Assembly (NCBI GenBank): GCA_917880885.1
Contig: OU862910.1
Location: 20,720,710 to 20,784,709, forward strand
Origin: Limnephilus marmoratus
Taxonomy: Eukaryota; Arthropoda; Insecta; Trichoptera; Limnephilidae
Direction of reading: 5' to 3'
DNA length: 64,000 nt
The first letter of the stretch is position 1. Every line of letters starts with the position of its first letter. The notes beneath the pieces are model-generated. The model searched no databases. It saw nothing but the letters and a program-made list of their open reading frames with translations, and had not been told where the DNA came from. Of the stretch, positions 1-10,351 are shown piece by piece. Made by a program: the position numbers and the translations under genes.

Positions 1-100
1 ATATTATTTTTAATGAATAGGTACATTATGAAATAACACAAAACACACCCCCACCCTTAGTAATAATACATTGTACCAACCCACTGTCAAGTCATTTATA

Positions 101-186
101 TGTTTGCCCTGAGGAAGAAACGGTGGTTCCGAAACCGGTCGGCGTTAATAAAATATATAAGGGGTTCTAACAAAGATATATTGTTT
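101..186 (+). repeat. Dispersed repeat D1, copy 1
   Basis: About 85 bp with the core 'ccgaaaccggtcggc', preceded by a 'tttgccctgaggaag' block and followed by a 'tctaacaaag' block. Two further copies lie at 47783-47870 and 54124-54216 on the same strand, each ending near a 'tattgttt' stretch. Its class is not recognised. It could be the 3' end of a Penelope-like or LINE element, because all three copies keep the same right-hand portion. Confidence 0.5.
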
Positions 187-198
187 AATTTATAAATA

Positions 199-262
199 AA
201 ATGTTACTTGCGCACTCCGGGATTTGAACCCGCGACCTCTAGACCACGGAAGCCGCAATTCA
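199..262 (-). repeat. tRNA-derived SINE head remnant
   Basis: On the reverse strand this contains an A-box-like 'tggtctagagg' (236-246) and a B-box-like 'ggttcaaatcc' (220-230). The boxes are only about 5 nt apart, so an anticodon arm is missing and this cannot be a working tRNA. It reads as a decayed pol III promoter from a tRNA-derived repeat. Confidence 0.4.
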
Positions 263-489
263 TGACTTTAAAGTAATTTCTGTTTACTTGCTCGTCTAAA
301 CTAACTAGAACCAGGACATCTCTTCTTTTCGTTCCATCTGATTACTTACTACACTACAAAAAATTGTCATGAAAATTTTTTTGTTGGTTAATATCGCCAA
401 ATTCTAGTTTTTTTTTTTTTTTAATTTTCCTCCGGCTTTTTCATAAATGTGCAATTGTAGTCTCTGAAGAGCCAGTTTAGTAATATTAA

Positions 490-910
490 TTTTACATTAG
501 CGCTGACATTTTTGGGGGTGCGTGTGGATAGTCTTTTTAGGAAAGGAACGAAAGGAAGTTCTGGGCAAGAAAAGCGAATGAAGGTTGGGTTGGTTAATCT
601 GGGGGTTAGTGTGTCCAGGAGTGACGGATGTATGAGTCCATCCCTCCCACTTCGGTGAAAGGCGATGTTCCGAGAAAAAACGACTGAAGAAGTCAGAAGT
701 CGTCGAAATGGTTCCCTCGACCATTCTCTCCCGTTCCGGCCTGCCATGCACCTGGTGGGCAAACGCATCTAACGCCAAGACCCGGTCAAACCTTACCCCA
801 TAAACTCGGGCACCCCTGCTAAGTCACCAAATGTAGCGAATCACTTGGGGTGACCTACGACAAAGGTGTTGGTTATCCAATAAATGGTTCCCGGGGCGAC
901 GGTACCCATG
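490..910 (-). repeat. SINE-like family S1, decayed copy
   Basis: Reverse-strand copy of the S1 repeat, whose best copy is at 41885-42351. Recognisable blocks are the 5' segment with 'ccaataaatggttcccgggg' near 879-898, the 'cggcctgccatgcacctgg' block near 735-755 and the 'tgtccaggagtgacggatg' block near 612-630. The 3' tail (490-540) is degraded. The open frames across it are chance translations of a repeat. Confidence 0.7.
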
Positions 911-1602
911 TCCGACTCTCAAATCGAAATTGAAAAGTCAGAAGGACTAGACGAAACTAAAAGAAAAATACCACTTCTAGTAAATTAGTTTAGGCAATTT
1001 CGTCTTTATTTTTAGATATAAGCATAGATGCCGTGATTGAATATTAGTTTAACAATGAATTTCAATTCATTTAGCGAGTAAGAAGTAAATCATTGCTTTA
1101 AAAAAAATGCAGCTTTGGCAAATTCAATATCAGCAGAAAACTATTATTTAATGCGTAAACAACGACGATATTGTTGCAACATTGTCTTGGTGAAATTGAA
1201 ATATTAATTACACACGTTTGACAAAGATCCATCCTTATTGGAATCATACTTGGCGCCAATTTTGAATAGGTGATGAAGCTGAATTTCAATGTAATCTTTA
1301 GCAATGTGCGATATTAGTATGATTGCTTTGTTTTCGCAGAGAACAGAAGACACGCTGTTAAAAAGCGATGTTGCCAAATGTAGGAGCTGCGATACGCGAG
1401 TCAATAAAAGCCAATAAAAACGTATATTTTGCAAAAAATATACGATGGTCTACTGCAGCGCCGCGGCTCGCCGCTCGGTGACAAAGCACTGAACTAAAAT
1501 AGCATATTTCAGTTGATTTAGGTACCAATACCGCGTCTGGCTTATTTTCGTTTTTGGACTGTATGAGGGTAGAGGAGTGGGGAAAACTTGAAATTACATG
1601 TG
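911..1602. other. Unassigned AT-rich sequence
   Basis: No coding frame with a recognisable family, no inverted repeat with target duplication and no RNA gene were seen. A short GC-rich patch lies near 1455-1485. Confidence 0.5.
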
Positions 1603-1657
1603 TTCAATCCTGCGTCCGTATACCGGACGCAGAATGACGGTCGGACGCAGGATTGAA
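1603..1657. repeat. Hairpin with perfect 16-bp stem
   Basis: The arms at 1603-1618 and 1642-1657 are exact reverse complements ('ttcaatcctgcgtccg'). They enclose a 23-nt loop that itself repeats part of the arm ('ccggacgcag'). It could be the core of a small fold-back element. Confidence 0.7.
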
Positions 1658-1697
1658 TGAAAGTGGACCATTAGAAGACGCAGCAATGATAGCGGGA

Positions 1698-1726
1698 TGT
1701 ATATATATATATATATATATATATTG
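1698..1726. repeat. (TA)n microsatellite
   Basis: About 13 uninterrupted TA dinucleotides. No gene is nearby. Confidence 0.9.
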
Positions 1727-1740
1727 AAATACATGACTAT

Positions 1741-1949
1741 AGTAAATAGTGATTGTACTTATATGAAATGTATTAACTGTATTAACTGCATTGTATTAAC
1801 TGTACACGTGACTGTATTTGTACATAATATATGAAATGTCAACTCGTCTTCCATCCACAAGCTAAGGCTTTTAATGGAAGACCAGTAAAATTATAATATG
1901 TAGCAATTCTAAGATAAACAAATAATAAAAAAAAAAATAAAAAAAAATG
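1741..1949 (+). mobile_element. 5'-truncated LINE 3' end with poly(A)
   Basis: Non-coding 3' end of a non-LTR element finishing in an A-rich tail (about 1921-1949). It contains a 9-bp perfect stem ('gtcttccat' at 1846-1854 with its complement at 1874-1882), a typical 3' recognition hairpin. The tail abuts the broken end of the R4-like RT ORF directly, so its insertion or a linked deletion probably removed that element's 3' part. Confidence 0.6.
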
Positions 1950-4429
1950 ACTCTATCTTGAATGGCAAGCATAAATCCTTCTATTTCTGCGCTCAACTCT
2001 CCAATACTCAACCATTTGTTTGACGAAAGTTTGTCAACATACGTTTGGTTGAGATAATTGAAGTGTTTTGCGTGAATAATTTTATTTGACCAGGAATCTA
2101 ATAATTCCTGGTTAGTATTTATAAGAATGTTGGCATTCTCGTCATATAAATTTAAAGGTGTAATATTTCTATCTGCCTTGCAAATTATTTTGTGCATTTC
2201 TGAGCTATTAGCTTTCCTATGGAAAAAATTTCTAAGCATTTCTACCTGATTGTGTTTCAAAGATGTTATTTTGACTACACCTCTACCTCCTAAATTTCTA
2301 GGTAAATTAATTCGTTCTATAGCTGAATTTGGATGATGGCAATTAAATTTTGTTAACGTAGTTCTAATCAATCGTTCTAAACTATCTAAATCTGTATTGG
2401 ACCATTTAATTATGCCAAATGAGTACGTTAGTAGAGGTATTGCCCAAGTATTTATTGCTTTTACTAAATTTTTAGCAGATAGATTGCATTTTAAAATTTT
2501 TCTGATCCTAGTTTGAAATTTAATCCTAATATCATTTTTAATACTGGTGTGATCTAATCTATTCGATTGCGGGTATCCTAAATATTTATAAACCTCATCC
2601 CCTTTCATACTTTGAATTTTGAAATTTCTAAATATACCCTCGTCTCCATATACAATTTTGCCTTTCTCTATACGGATAGTTTTACATTTTTCTAAACCAA
2701 AAGTCATTTTAATATCATCTGAAAAAATTTTAACTACCTTAATCATTTTCTCTAAATTTGATTCAGAATTTGAAAATAATTTTATATCATCCATATATAA
2801 TAGATGTGAAACTATACTACTCTCTCTTGTATTACCCTTAATTTTTATTCCAAACTTGCTTTTAATTAACATTTTAGAAAGCGGATTCAATGCTAAGCAA
2901 AACCAAAGAGGGCTCAATGAGTCTCCTTGAAAAATCCCTCTTTTTATTGAAATGCCCGGTACTACTATTTTCTTACCTTTTAAATTAACTAGCAAATCTG
3001 TATTCCAAAAGGACATAATATTTTTCAAAAAGCTAATTATAATTGGGTTAACTTTATATATTTTTAATATTTTGATTAGCCACGAGTGCGGGACACTATC
3101 AAAAGCTTTTTGATAATCTATATAACAAGTATGTAAATTACGCTTTTGATTTTGAATTTGTTTTAAAATTACAGAATCAATAACTAACTGTTCTTTACAT
3201 CCCATATGTTTTCTGCGACAACCTTTTTGTTGTTCAGATAAAATATTTTTTTCATCCAAATGAGTATATATTAAATCTGTCAAGCAAGAGGTTAAAATTT
3301 TGTATATTGTCGGTAGACATGTAATGGGTCTATATTGAGAGGGATTATTAATATGTTCGCTTTTAGGCAACATATAAGTAATGCCCTTAGTTAGAAAATT
3401 AGGAAAATTTTGAGGTTCTCTGACAAGTTTTGAAAGATTTTTTGCAAAAAGAGGATGTAAAGTAGTTAGACGTTTGTACCAAAAATTATGTATCCAATCG
3501 CAACCCGTGGCTTTCCAATTATGAGTATTTTTTATTATTTTGGCTAACAATTCAACCGATATATCAGAAAAACTCATTTGTTCAATGTCTGAACAATTGA
3601 GTTCTTCATTTTCTATCCAGTTACCTGCCTCATTATGTTTTATATCTTTACTCCAAATGTTTGTCCAAAAATCGCGCATATCTGATTCAGATGGCAACGG
3701 AATATTATTATTCGAAATAATATTCTGTTTATCGTCAAGTTTGGAATAAAATATTTTCTCATTTTTCTGAAATAATCTATTATTATTTCTTTTATTATAC
3801 GTATAATTATATCTTTTTAATCTACTAGCTTTTACACCTAATTTTTGTTTTAATAAATCTAATAAATCATTGATTATATTTTCATTATTATTACTACCAA
3901 TGCTATAACCAAATTTTCTCCCAATTTCATCTACATATCTCAAAATATTCCTACTTCTATTTCCATTTTTATATTCAATTACTCTAGCTATACTACTTCT
4001 TAAAAATACTACATCATTTTCTAATCTAATCTGCCATTCTGGTTTACTATAACTATATGATCTATCATCAGAGGACATTAATTTTACTCCTAACTTATTA
4101 CATATAGTGATAGCACTAGCGTACACTATTGTATGAAGATCTAAAAAACTAATATCGTCAAATATTATTTTTGGTAAAATTAAATTATTTAATTCAGAAA
4201 TTAATTTAGATAATTTCTTTGACGTATGCAATTTTGGTAATTTTGGTCTAACTGTGGGCTCTATATCTATATATCTATTTATATTATTTTGAAGCAAGTT
4301 AGCTAATTCTATTACATTATCATCTAGTAAGTTTAAATTTGCAATATTGATTTCCCTAAGATTATGAATAATGTCTAAGTTATTTGAATCTACTCTAATA
4401 TCATTGGATTCTTCTACTAGAATATTATT
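1950..4429 (-). pseudogene. R4/Dong-like non-LTR reverse transcriptase, 3'-truncated
   Basis: Encodes the reverse transcriptase of a site-preferring non-LTR retrotransposon. The open frame runs from 4429 with no ATG; the first start-like codon is a TTG at 4295-4297. Reading from there, visible RT motifs are the WKATGCDWIHNFW block (about residue 265-280), YRPITCLPT, IDYQKAFDSVPHSWL, the GIFQGDSLSPLWF block, and the catalytic YMDD at about residues 501-504 (2786-2797), followed by a FGLEKCKT thumb motif. The family normally continues into a CCHC knuckle and a restriction-like endonuclease. Both are missing because the frame stops making sense at about 1949, where it meets a foreign poly(A). 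A second frame upstream (about 4430-4620) carries more N-terminal sequence, so there is at least one frameshift near 4430. A copy about 97% identical over an 80-bp sample lies at 38420-39227. Confidence 0.88.
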
Positions 4430-4640
4430 TTAAACTATCTTCATTCAATGCATCTAATATAACATTACTACTCGTATTAATTTGATCTAAATTATTCTCC
4501 AATTGCAATCTATCTGCTACTTCTTTTCTTATCTGATTTAATGTTACTACAGGAATTAAATTATTTTTGAAAATTGACCTTTTTTGGTCAGCTAATCTTT
4601 GTTCGTTTACTTGGGCAACCGGATAATTTTGTGAGAAAAG
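4430..4640 (-). pseudogene. N-terminal part of the R4-like ORF, out of frame
   Basis: The reverse strand stays open in another frame and ends with ALNEDSL followed by a stop close to 4430. It is rich in Asn, Leu and Gln like the start of the downstream frame. I read it as the N-terminal portion of the same RT protein, separated by a frameshift. The 5' end of the element was not found. Confidence 0.5.
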
Positions 4641-4793
4641 TAAATGTAATTTTTCCTATACAATAACATATCTGTTTCTAGTTTAGTTACATAAAAATAT
4701 GAACGAACGATGAACATATTGACTTCAATAATATTATTATTTAATGTATAAAAACAGTTTATTATAAACAAGTTTTGCTTTGTAATTATTATC

Positions 4794-4995
4794 ATGTCTG
4801 TTTCGCCCTCTGAAGGACAGTTTGATAATTCCCCTGACCGGAAAAAACGCCTTATCGTTTTAACGCTCTCCGACCCAAACAGACCGTGGTCGATTGATTT
4901 GAGACACGAACAGAAAATTAAAAGTCTCCCGCTAAGATTTCAGCCTTTGGCGCCAAAGAATTTATTTTTATCTTTTCGTTACGTAATCCGCACTT
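4794..4995 (+). repeat. Rep-A fragment
   Basis: The block 'aaacgccttatcgttttaac' followed by 'gctctccgacccaaacaga' recurs at 7275-7345 and 21520-21600. The right half ('ttggcgccaaagaattt') recurs near 9690 and 22930. It belongs to the mosaic Rep-A family. The 70-aa frame across it has no family resemblance. Confidence 0.6.
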
Positions 4996-5204
4996 ATACC
5001 CTCTGATATGAAAATATCTGGGGTCGGTGAATTATTTTCCCATTTGGTCTCTAGTAGGTAGGTGGTAGGTGTTGTTCTCATATTATTTTGTATTTATTAT
5101 ACTTATATAGTGCACTTGTATAGCGTGGATTGACTAGATGTTCATTTGTGGAAAAGTGTGTGGAAGGGTTTAGTTCTTACTGTGGGGAAGATTTAACCCG
5201 GACA
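4996..5204 (+). mobile_element. R4-like element 3' UTR fragment
   Basis: Starts with the last codons and stop of the endonuclease ('accctctgatatga') and runs through the 3' UTR ('aaatatctggggtcggtgaa', 'gcgtggattgactagatg'). The matching 3' ends are at 43700-43940 and 23150-23284, with a reverse-strand piece at 12230-12350. No coding sequence remains. It is a severely 5'-truncated copy or a remnant. Confidence 0.75.
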
Positions 5205-5569
5205 TAAAGTCATAAATAACCTTATCTGTGGTGAAGAAATGCGCAGACTTTTTTCATAAATATGCATGCGAAAAAATAAATTGTTTTTAGGGGTCATTTT
5301 TCACAATAACTAATTAAATATTTTTAATTATTTATAATCAACTTACTTTCTTCAAAAATGCAAAATAAAAATACATTTTAAATATTTAGTTTTATTATAC
5401 TATTTTAGACACCCAGTGGGCAACATATTAAATAATGAAAAGTGAGTGCTTAATATCAGTTAGATTCTAGGTGTAATTTCTGGGTTCCGTGTAGACTTTA
5501 TAGGCTTCAAGTGTACACGTGTTGGGTCGATAAGCACGTTGACCGAGCGTCAAAAGTTGCAGATACAAT

Positions 5570-5779
5570 CAAGGGCGGATCCAGGGGGGGGTGTCATGGG
5601 GGGCATGACCCCCCCCCTGGGCTGGGTCCAGGACCTAGGTGGACCTACTTTTTACTTGTATCTACGATTATCAAAATTAAATTATAACTTCTTGTGACTT
5701 GACCACGACTATGTGACCCCCCCCCCCCCCCTGGCGATATGTGACCCCCCCCCCGACGCCAAAGCTGGATCCGCCCTTG
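5570..5779. mobile_element. Non-autonomous hAT element (210 bp)
   Basis: Terminal inverted repeats (TIRs) 'caagggcggatccag' at the left and its complement at the right, flanked by a perfect 8-bp duplication 'gatacaat' (5562-5569 and 5780-5787). The 8-bp duplication and C...G ends fit the hAT superfamily. Long C and G runs lie inside both ends. Confidence 0.93.
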
Positions 5780-5802
5780 GATACAATTCATTTCAGGTAA
5801 GT

Positions 5803-5952
5803 GAACGTACCCATACTTTTTTCAATTTTTACCCCCCCCCCCCCTCTCCCCCCGGTGACCAAAAACCTAAGCCCCCCGCCGCTCATTTATACCAAGCGTG
5901 GTATTTTGAAGACCCCCCCCCCCTGAACGGGTCACTTAGTATGGGTACGTTC
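5803..5952. mobile_element. Short inverted-repeat element (150 bp)
   Basis: Exact 15-bp inverted repeats 'gaacgtacccatact' (5803-5817) and complement (5938-5952) enclose C-rich sequence. The Rep-A flanks resume on the right ('ggtcactgtagattactttc', compare 25852-25873), which supports insertion. The target duplication is unclear. Confidence 0.65.
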
Positions 5953-6299
5953 CCTAAACCCGGGGCTGTTGACGAGAGAGGTATTTTTATGGTCACTGTA
6001 GATTACTTTCAGCGTTTCTTATAATCGAATGTTCGTTGAAAGACGCCCTGTAAGATAACTTCGTATCCAATGAATCGGCGCACAAGGATGCTTGGCTTGG
6101 TATTTTTGGCAGTCACTCAAATCAATCAGCAATTTACGGGAATGAAAAAAACTAAGTGCTGCTATCAACACAAAGAACACCGTTAATATGAGAAGCAAAA
6201 AATGAAAATGAATAAACAATGCAAACCTCCCTGTCCATCGCAAAGATAACCCTAAATGTTTGTTGATTGCAAAGCAAACCGTTGAATGTAATGTACCTA

Positions 6300-6758
6300 A
6301 TGTATCTAATTGCTAATTTTCTTATCTTTTTTTTGCAGTTGCAGATATTATACTAAGATAAAAATCCTTAGGCGACATTTGGCCATTCTCCAACCAACAA
6401 AAGATGGTGGTGACGCATGGCGTACTGACTCTCGATAAGACTATCGTGAATCCTTCCACTCGGTGATTATTTTTTTACTTTTTATTTTTCCGAATGCTTT
6501 TACGTAGGTAAGAACATACGTAGAGTAATAAAACTTGTATAGAACTTACACAGAACGTACAAATTTACCTCAAACATTTGTTGAATTGTTCAAATTTTTG
6601 TAAACAACCCGTCTTTAGTATGGAATTCATAATCTTTTTTTTATATTACCCGCACACACAAACAGCGTCTAATTGGGTTTCCATTACCTACTTTTGTTTT
6701 ATACTCGTAATGATTTTGATATATACATTTTTATACCAACCAGATAGATAAGAACATA
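6300..6758 (+). repeat. Rep-A segment paralogous to 20650-21160
   Basis: Near-collinear with 20650-21160: 'gcagttgcagatattatac', 'tggtgacgcatggcgtactg', 'ccttccactcggtgatt' and 'gtaagaacat' occur in the same order and spacing. No coding frame was recognised. Confidence 0.75.
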
Positions 6759-6759
6759 C

Positions 6760-6825
6760 GGCCTCCGTGGTCGAGGGGTAAGGCTCTCGACTCGCAATCC
6801 GAAGGTTGCCGGATCGAATCCCGCA
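6760..6825 (+). repeat. tRNA-like pol III promoter of a SINE
   Basis: A-box 'tggtcgagggg' (6768-6778) and B-box 'ggatcgaatcc' (6811-6821) at tRNA-like spacing. The anticodon stem does not pair well and no CCA-proximal acceptor stem forms, so this is a tRNA-derived repeat head, not a gene. The paralogue at 21161-21230 carries a 3-nt insertion in the D-arm region. Confidence 0.65.
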
Positions 6826-6894
6826 AATACATTTTTTATTAATTTGTGTTATTTCACAATTAATATATTAAAAATAACATGGTGACAACGATTA

Positions 6895-7175
6895 GCCGGC
6901 CTCAGTGTTTTCTCCATCCTACAACATAGCGACTGGCGAACCTTTGGAATAACAAGGTTCCACCTGTTGCGGTAACGCCATGCGGTAATGGGATCTATAG
7001 TAAGCTACTTTAGAGTTCATTATCGGATGACGTTACCACAACACATGGAATCTTGTTATTCAAAAGGGTTGACAGGTCTCTCCTTCCTCTTCTCAAAAAG
7101 ACCCTCCACACAGCATCCCCAAAGATGACATAGACCCCTGAGTGGAGTTTTTTTTTCTTCAGGGCTTCCTATGTG
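6895..7175 (+). mobile_element. LINE L1x 3'-end fragment split by a MITE
   Basis: Starts with the LINE coding end 'gccggcctcagtgttttctc' (compare 48693-48712) and resumes after the inserted element with 'ccttcctcttctcaaaaaga' and the tail 'ccctccacacagcatcccc'. The same arrangement occurs at 21290-21500, where the distal tail is lost. Confidence 0.7.
6939..7070. mobile_element. MITE with ~30-bp inverted repeats
   Basis: Inverted repeats 6948-6977 and 7031-7060 (26 of 30 positions pair) lie within weaker outer pairing. The element interrupts the LINE fragment around it. A second copy at 21334-21465 sits at the identical position, so both were copied as part of a larger Rep-A unit. Confidence 0.75.
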
Positions 7176-7264
7176 GAACCAATGTAAAAAAGACATCTTT
7201 AAAATGAAAACGCAAATAATGCCGTACCGAAATAAACGAAAAATGAAAATGCTAAGTCTTTTCA

Positions 7265-7960
7265 AATGAAAAGGCAGAAACGCCTTATCGTTTTAATGCT
7301 CTCCGAACCAAACAAACCGCTTTCCGATTGATTTGAGTCACGGACAAATGGAAAACATGGAAAAGTCACGTAACGCTATGCGCCGATTCATTACTTCTAA
7401 AGTTTTCCCAACGCGACTATTAATGAACATAACGATTGCTAGCAATTGATCTCTTTAGCCTAAAGATTTATTTATCTGTATATCCCATTTGATAAAGCAA
7501 TCAAAATCAATGATTTTTCCTACTTAATAATTTTTTGTTGTTGTATTACCCACAAACAGGCAACCTCTAAGTGGATTCCCATTATTTACTTTTGTTTAAC
7601 ACTCATAATTATTACAATTTATGGTTGTTATACCTATGTAAAAAGTTTATGTTTTTATATATATGTAAGAGTATTAGGTAAAACAAAGAGAAAAAAAACA
7701 CCGAGTGGAAGGAACTGCCGTGCGTCACCACAATTCGGCGGATCGCACAGTGTATTGTCCCTTTGACAAAAATACGAAAATCGACATTCGAATTCATGAA
7801 CTTTTTTTTTCCTATTGTAAACGTGATGAGTCAAAACTTCCAGGACATTAGTCATTTTATCTTGGAAGACGGTCATTGGCCAGTTACACGCCCTCAACTT
7901 AGATATTACCGCCGCCGCGCCGGCCATTCGCGTATCACATTATTATTTGCATTTTGTCAC
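7265..7960 (+). repeat. Rep-A segment paralogous to 21510-22870
   Basis: Collinear with 21510-21854 and 22711-22870, including 'caccgagtggaagga' and 'cgtgcgtcaccacaattcgg'. This copy lacks the 856-bp insertion carried by the other and so provides an empty site (about 7603-7618). Confidence 0.75.
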
Positions 7961-8289
7961 TTATGCAAGACGTGTCTTTTACCCAAAAATATTGATTTTT
8001 TACCATCAAACCATAATAAAATCTACTGGCACAGGTATGTATTTTAAAATTAATTTTAAATTATGTCAATATTTTCATTGGTTGGTCTGCATGATGTCCT
8101 CAAAGTGGTCCCCTAAATTTCACGCCTGATAAACGCATAACTCAACTTTGAAGGCGTTTTAAAAAATATCTCCAAATATCTCCTCGTAGTTTTTGCATTT
8201 TATTGAAGGTCTATTAATAAATTTTTATTTACCAAAAAATTGGCTGCGTCTGTCCGCGACTAAGGATTTTATGATTTTTTTTTTCAGAT

Positions 8290-8730
8290 GGAGGTAATTC
8301 TATCAAAAACGTCGAACTCGCAGAATTGTGCTTCGAAAGCGAAAAACACAATAGACATCAGGTTGTTTTTCATAAATTATGTTCACTTTTAAATTTTTTG
8401 ACATCATTGATGAACATCGGGACCAGGTAATGTCTTTTAGCAGACTTTTTTGTTTAAAATTTAACGAAAAGCTGGAGAAAGTTAATCACAATCGCCAGAA
8501 ATTTCAACTACGCAATGAGACGTGGCTAAACCAAGAAATACAGTTCCAATAGGGTGTGACAGCTCTATCAGACATAACCAATCAGCCTGAACCCAGTAGT
8601 ACTCGCGGAAGACCCTCCAAGTCATTCAAAGAAGCTTCGGTCAGGACGAAGAAGAGGCGCGTGTTGAGCTCGTATCTGGAAGAACATCGATGCAGTTTGG
8701 CTGGGACGTCCACCTAATATTGAGAACTTT
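8290..8730 (+). pseudogene. Remnant of an unrecognised coding region
   Basis: A frame around 8555-8720 encodes a basic stretch with TRGRPSKSFKEASVRTKKRR. Arthropod and cnidarian repeat-associated proteins I remember carry a similar GRPSKxF...RTKRRK segment, so this may be the N-terminal part of a TE-linked or multigene protein. A polypyrimidine tract and AG precede an upstream open stretch at about 8290. A stop near 8551 interrupts the frame. The function is unknown. Confidence 0.35.
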
Positions 8731-9450
8731 CGATTCGATTTGTCTACCCTGCACTGTAGGATCAGATTTTTTTAGTTTATTTTAGGTTGTAAGATGCGCT
8801 AGACGCGAGACATAAGGAGGTTAGAAAAAATCGACTAACTAATACCCGAGAGAGTAAGGAGACTGTGTTGGAGCAACAACACAGACCTCATTAGAATATT
8901 TCTTTTGGCTTCTAAACCTCTTTTATCATCCAAAAGTAATATTACCACAAATAAAGACATGAGAATGGACGGAGAGTTTCAGAAATACATTAAACAAGAA
9001 GAAAAACCTTCTGCCATATTCAGCCTAAAACTTGATCTAGATTTAGAACTTAGTACCAACCAAGAATCTTCGGATTCGGATTACTTTTTGATTAAAAACT
9101 AACTAACTAACCATCATGCCGTTTCCCCGCAGGGGTGGTAGGCACAGAGGTTGGACCGCCAAACAATTCGGTCTTGGCACACACTCTTTGCTAGATTATT
9201 AGTTTTTTATTAGATCAGTAAAATAAAGTAAGGACGAATGCTGTTTGGTTTGGAGTGAGTTTCATATGAATTAGAATATAACTTTGTAAATAATGCTTAC
9301 TAACGATGTTGTTATGTGAACTGCTGCTAGGTACATACCTCATATTTTTGTTAAATAGGTACAACAGTCATTATAATGTATTTATTTAATGAATAATAAA
9401 TATAGTTATATTTCGAAAATTTTACTATTTCAATATATACGAATTTAACG
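8731..9450. other. Unassigned sequence
   Basis: An open frame of 65 codons (8905-9102) has low complexity and no recognised domain. Otherwise AT-rich sequence with no repeats I could match. Confidence 0.4.
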
Positions 9451-9459
9451 TTTAATTGA

Positions 9460-9965
9460 ACCCTCAGATTTTTTTTTTCAATATACGTGAACGAACTACG
9501 AAGCTAATGACTTAGATCTATGAAACTGCAAAAAAAATTTTTTTATTCCGCGTGTAACCGGAGTCATGATTTTTGCCGTCTCCCCCATACAACTCAATGC
9601 ACTCTGGATCGGCGCGGCGGATGGCGGATGGCCGGTCAACGATTTCATTTCTTTCGTTCCGGACTTTTCTTGACAAAGATTTAGCCTCTGTCGCCAAAGA
9701 ATTTTTTATGTTTTCGTTGCTTAACTTGCAGCTTATCAGAATAAATTATTATGATTAATTTATCATAATTAAGACAACAATAATAAGATTTGTAATACCG
9801 ACGGGAAGTGATTCATTTAATTTAATGTAGTTTCACTTTTCATATAAATGTCATTTAATGTTTCATTTAAACGTCATTAAATGACATTTGTATGAAACAT
9901 GAAACATCTATTTTGCCAGTAGGTACTGGCGACTTTTTCTTAATTTAATTCGATTTTAAATTTAA
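9460..9965 (+). repeat. Rep-A fragments with 16-nt palindrome
   Basis: Contains 'gccaaagaattttttatg' and 'tgcttaacttgcagcttatc' blocks shared with 22930-23030, then 'aagatttgtaataccgacgg' shared with 20120. It ends with the palindrome 'gccagtaggtactggc' (9915-9930), also at 20231-20246 and inverted at 12181-12196. A stem of about 20 bp can form between 9837 and 9899. Confidence 0.65.
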
Positions 9966-10350
9966 CTTGGTGTGGTTGGTCAAACTATCAACCGGAGATA
10001 TGAGAAAAAACGGAAATGGTCGGAGCCTTCCAATCATGGCGGCGGGTGTAAGTTTGCGTTTTTGGCCGGTAGGTCAATTTTTGGGCATGAGAGGCCGAGT
10101 TTTGATTTTGTTAAGTGCTGGAAGCCTTAAATATATTTTTATTTTGGATCTCGAGTTAGTGATACCATGTAATGGCGAAAGAGCGAGTGATTCGCGTCGT
10201 GCTATCGGCAGATGCCTGGAGATTTTTTTCGTGCGTTCTGCGAACGGCGCGTGGTTTTTGGCTGATGGAGCCGTGAAATTTTAACTACCTGCCGTCCGAT
10301 AATAGTCACGCTGCCTGAGAGGTGGCTTTATCGGGGGCTTTAGGGCTTTA
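9966..10350. other. Unassigned sequence with an open frame
   Basis: A 105-codon frame (9967-10284, + strand) has no domain, signal or homologue I recognise. It is probably fortuitous. Confidence 0.3.
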
Positions 10351-10351
10351 T

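Larger units (their letters stand above)
5205..6300 (+). repeat. Rep-A mosaic segment with two nested MITEs
   Basis: Matches 12371-13060 and parts of 19880-20480 and 25240-25460. Shared blocks include 'cataaagtcataaataacc', 'gaccgagcgtcaaaag', 'gttgaaagacgc' and 'gcacaaggatgcttggctt'. No coding capacity was recognised. It is interrupted by a hAT MITE (5570-5779) and an inverted-repeat element (5803-5952). Confidence 0.7.

Noticed and set aside
421..778. Two overlapping reverse-strand open frames of 93-115 codons
   Set aside because: They translate a decayed SINE-like repeat; the same sequence recurs elsewhere with different frames.
6760..6825. Possible tRNA gene
   Set aside because: A and B boxes are present but the anticodon and acceptor stems do not pair; it is repeated at 21161 inside the same composite repeat.
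9967..10284. 105-codon open frame beside a Rep-A segment
   Set aside because: No recognisable domain, no conserved copy and no splice or promoter signal seen; likely chance.
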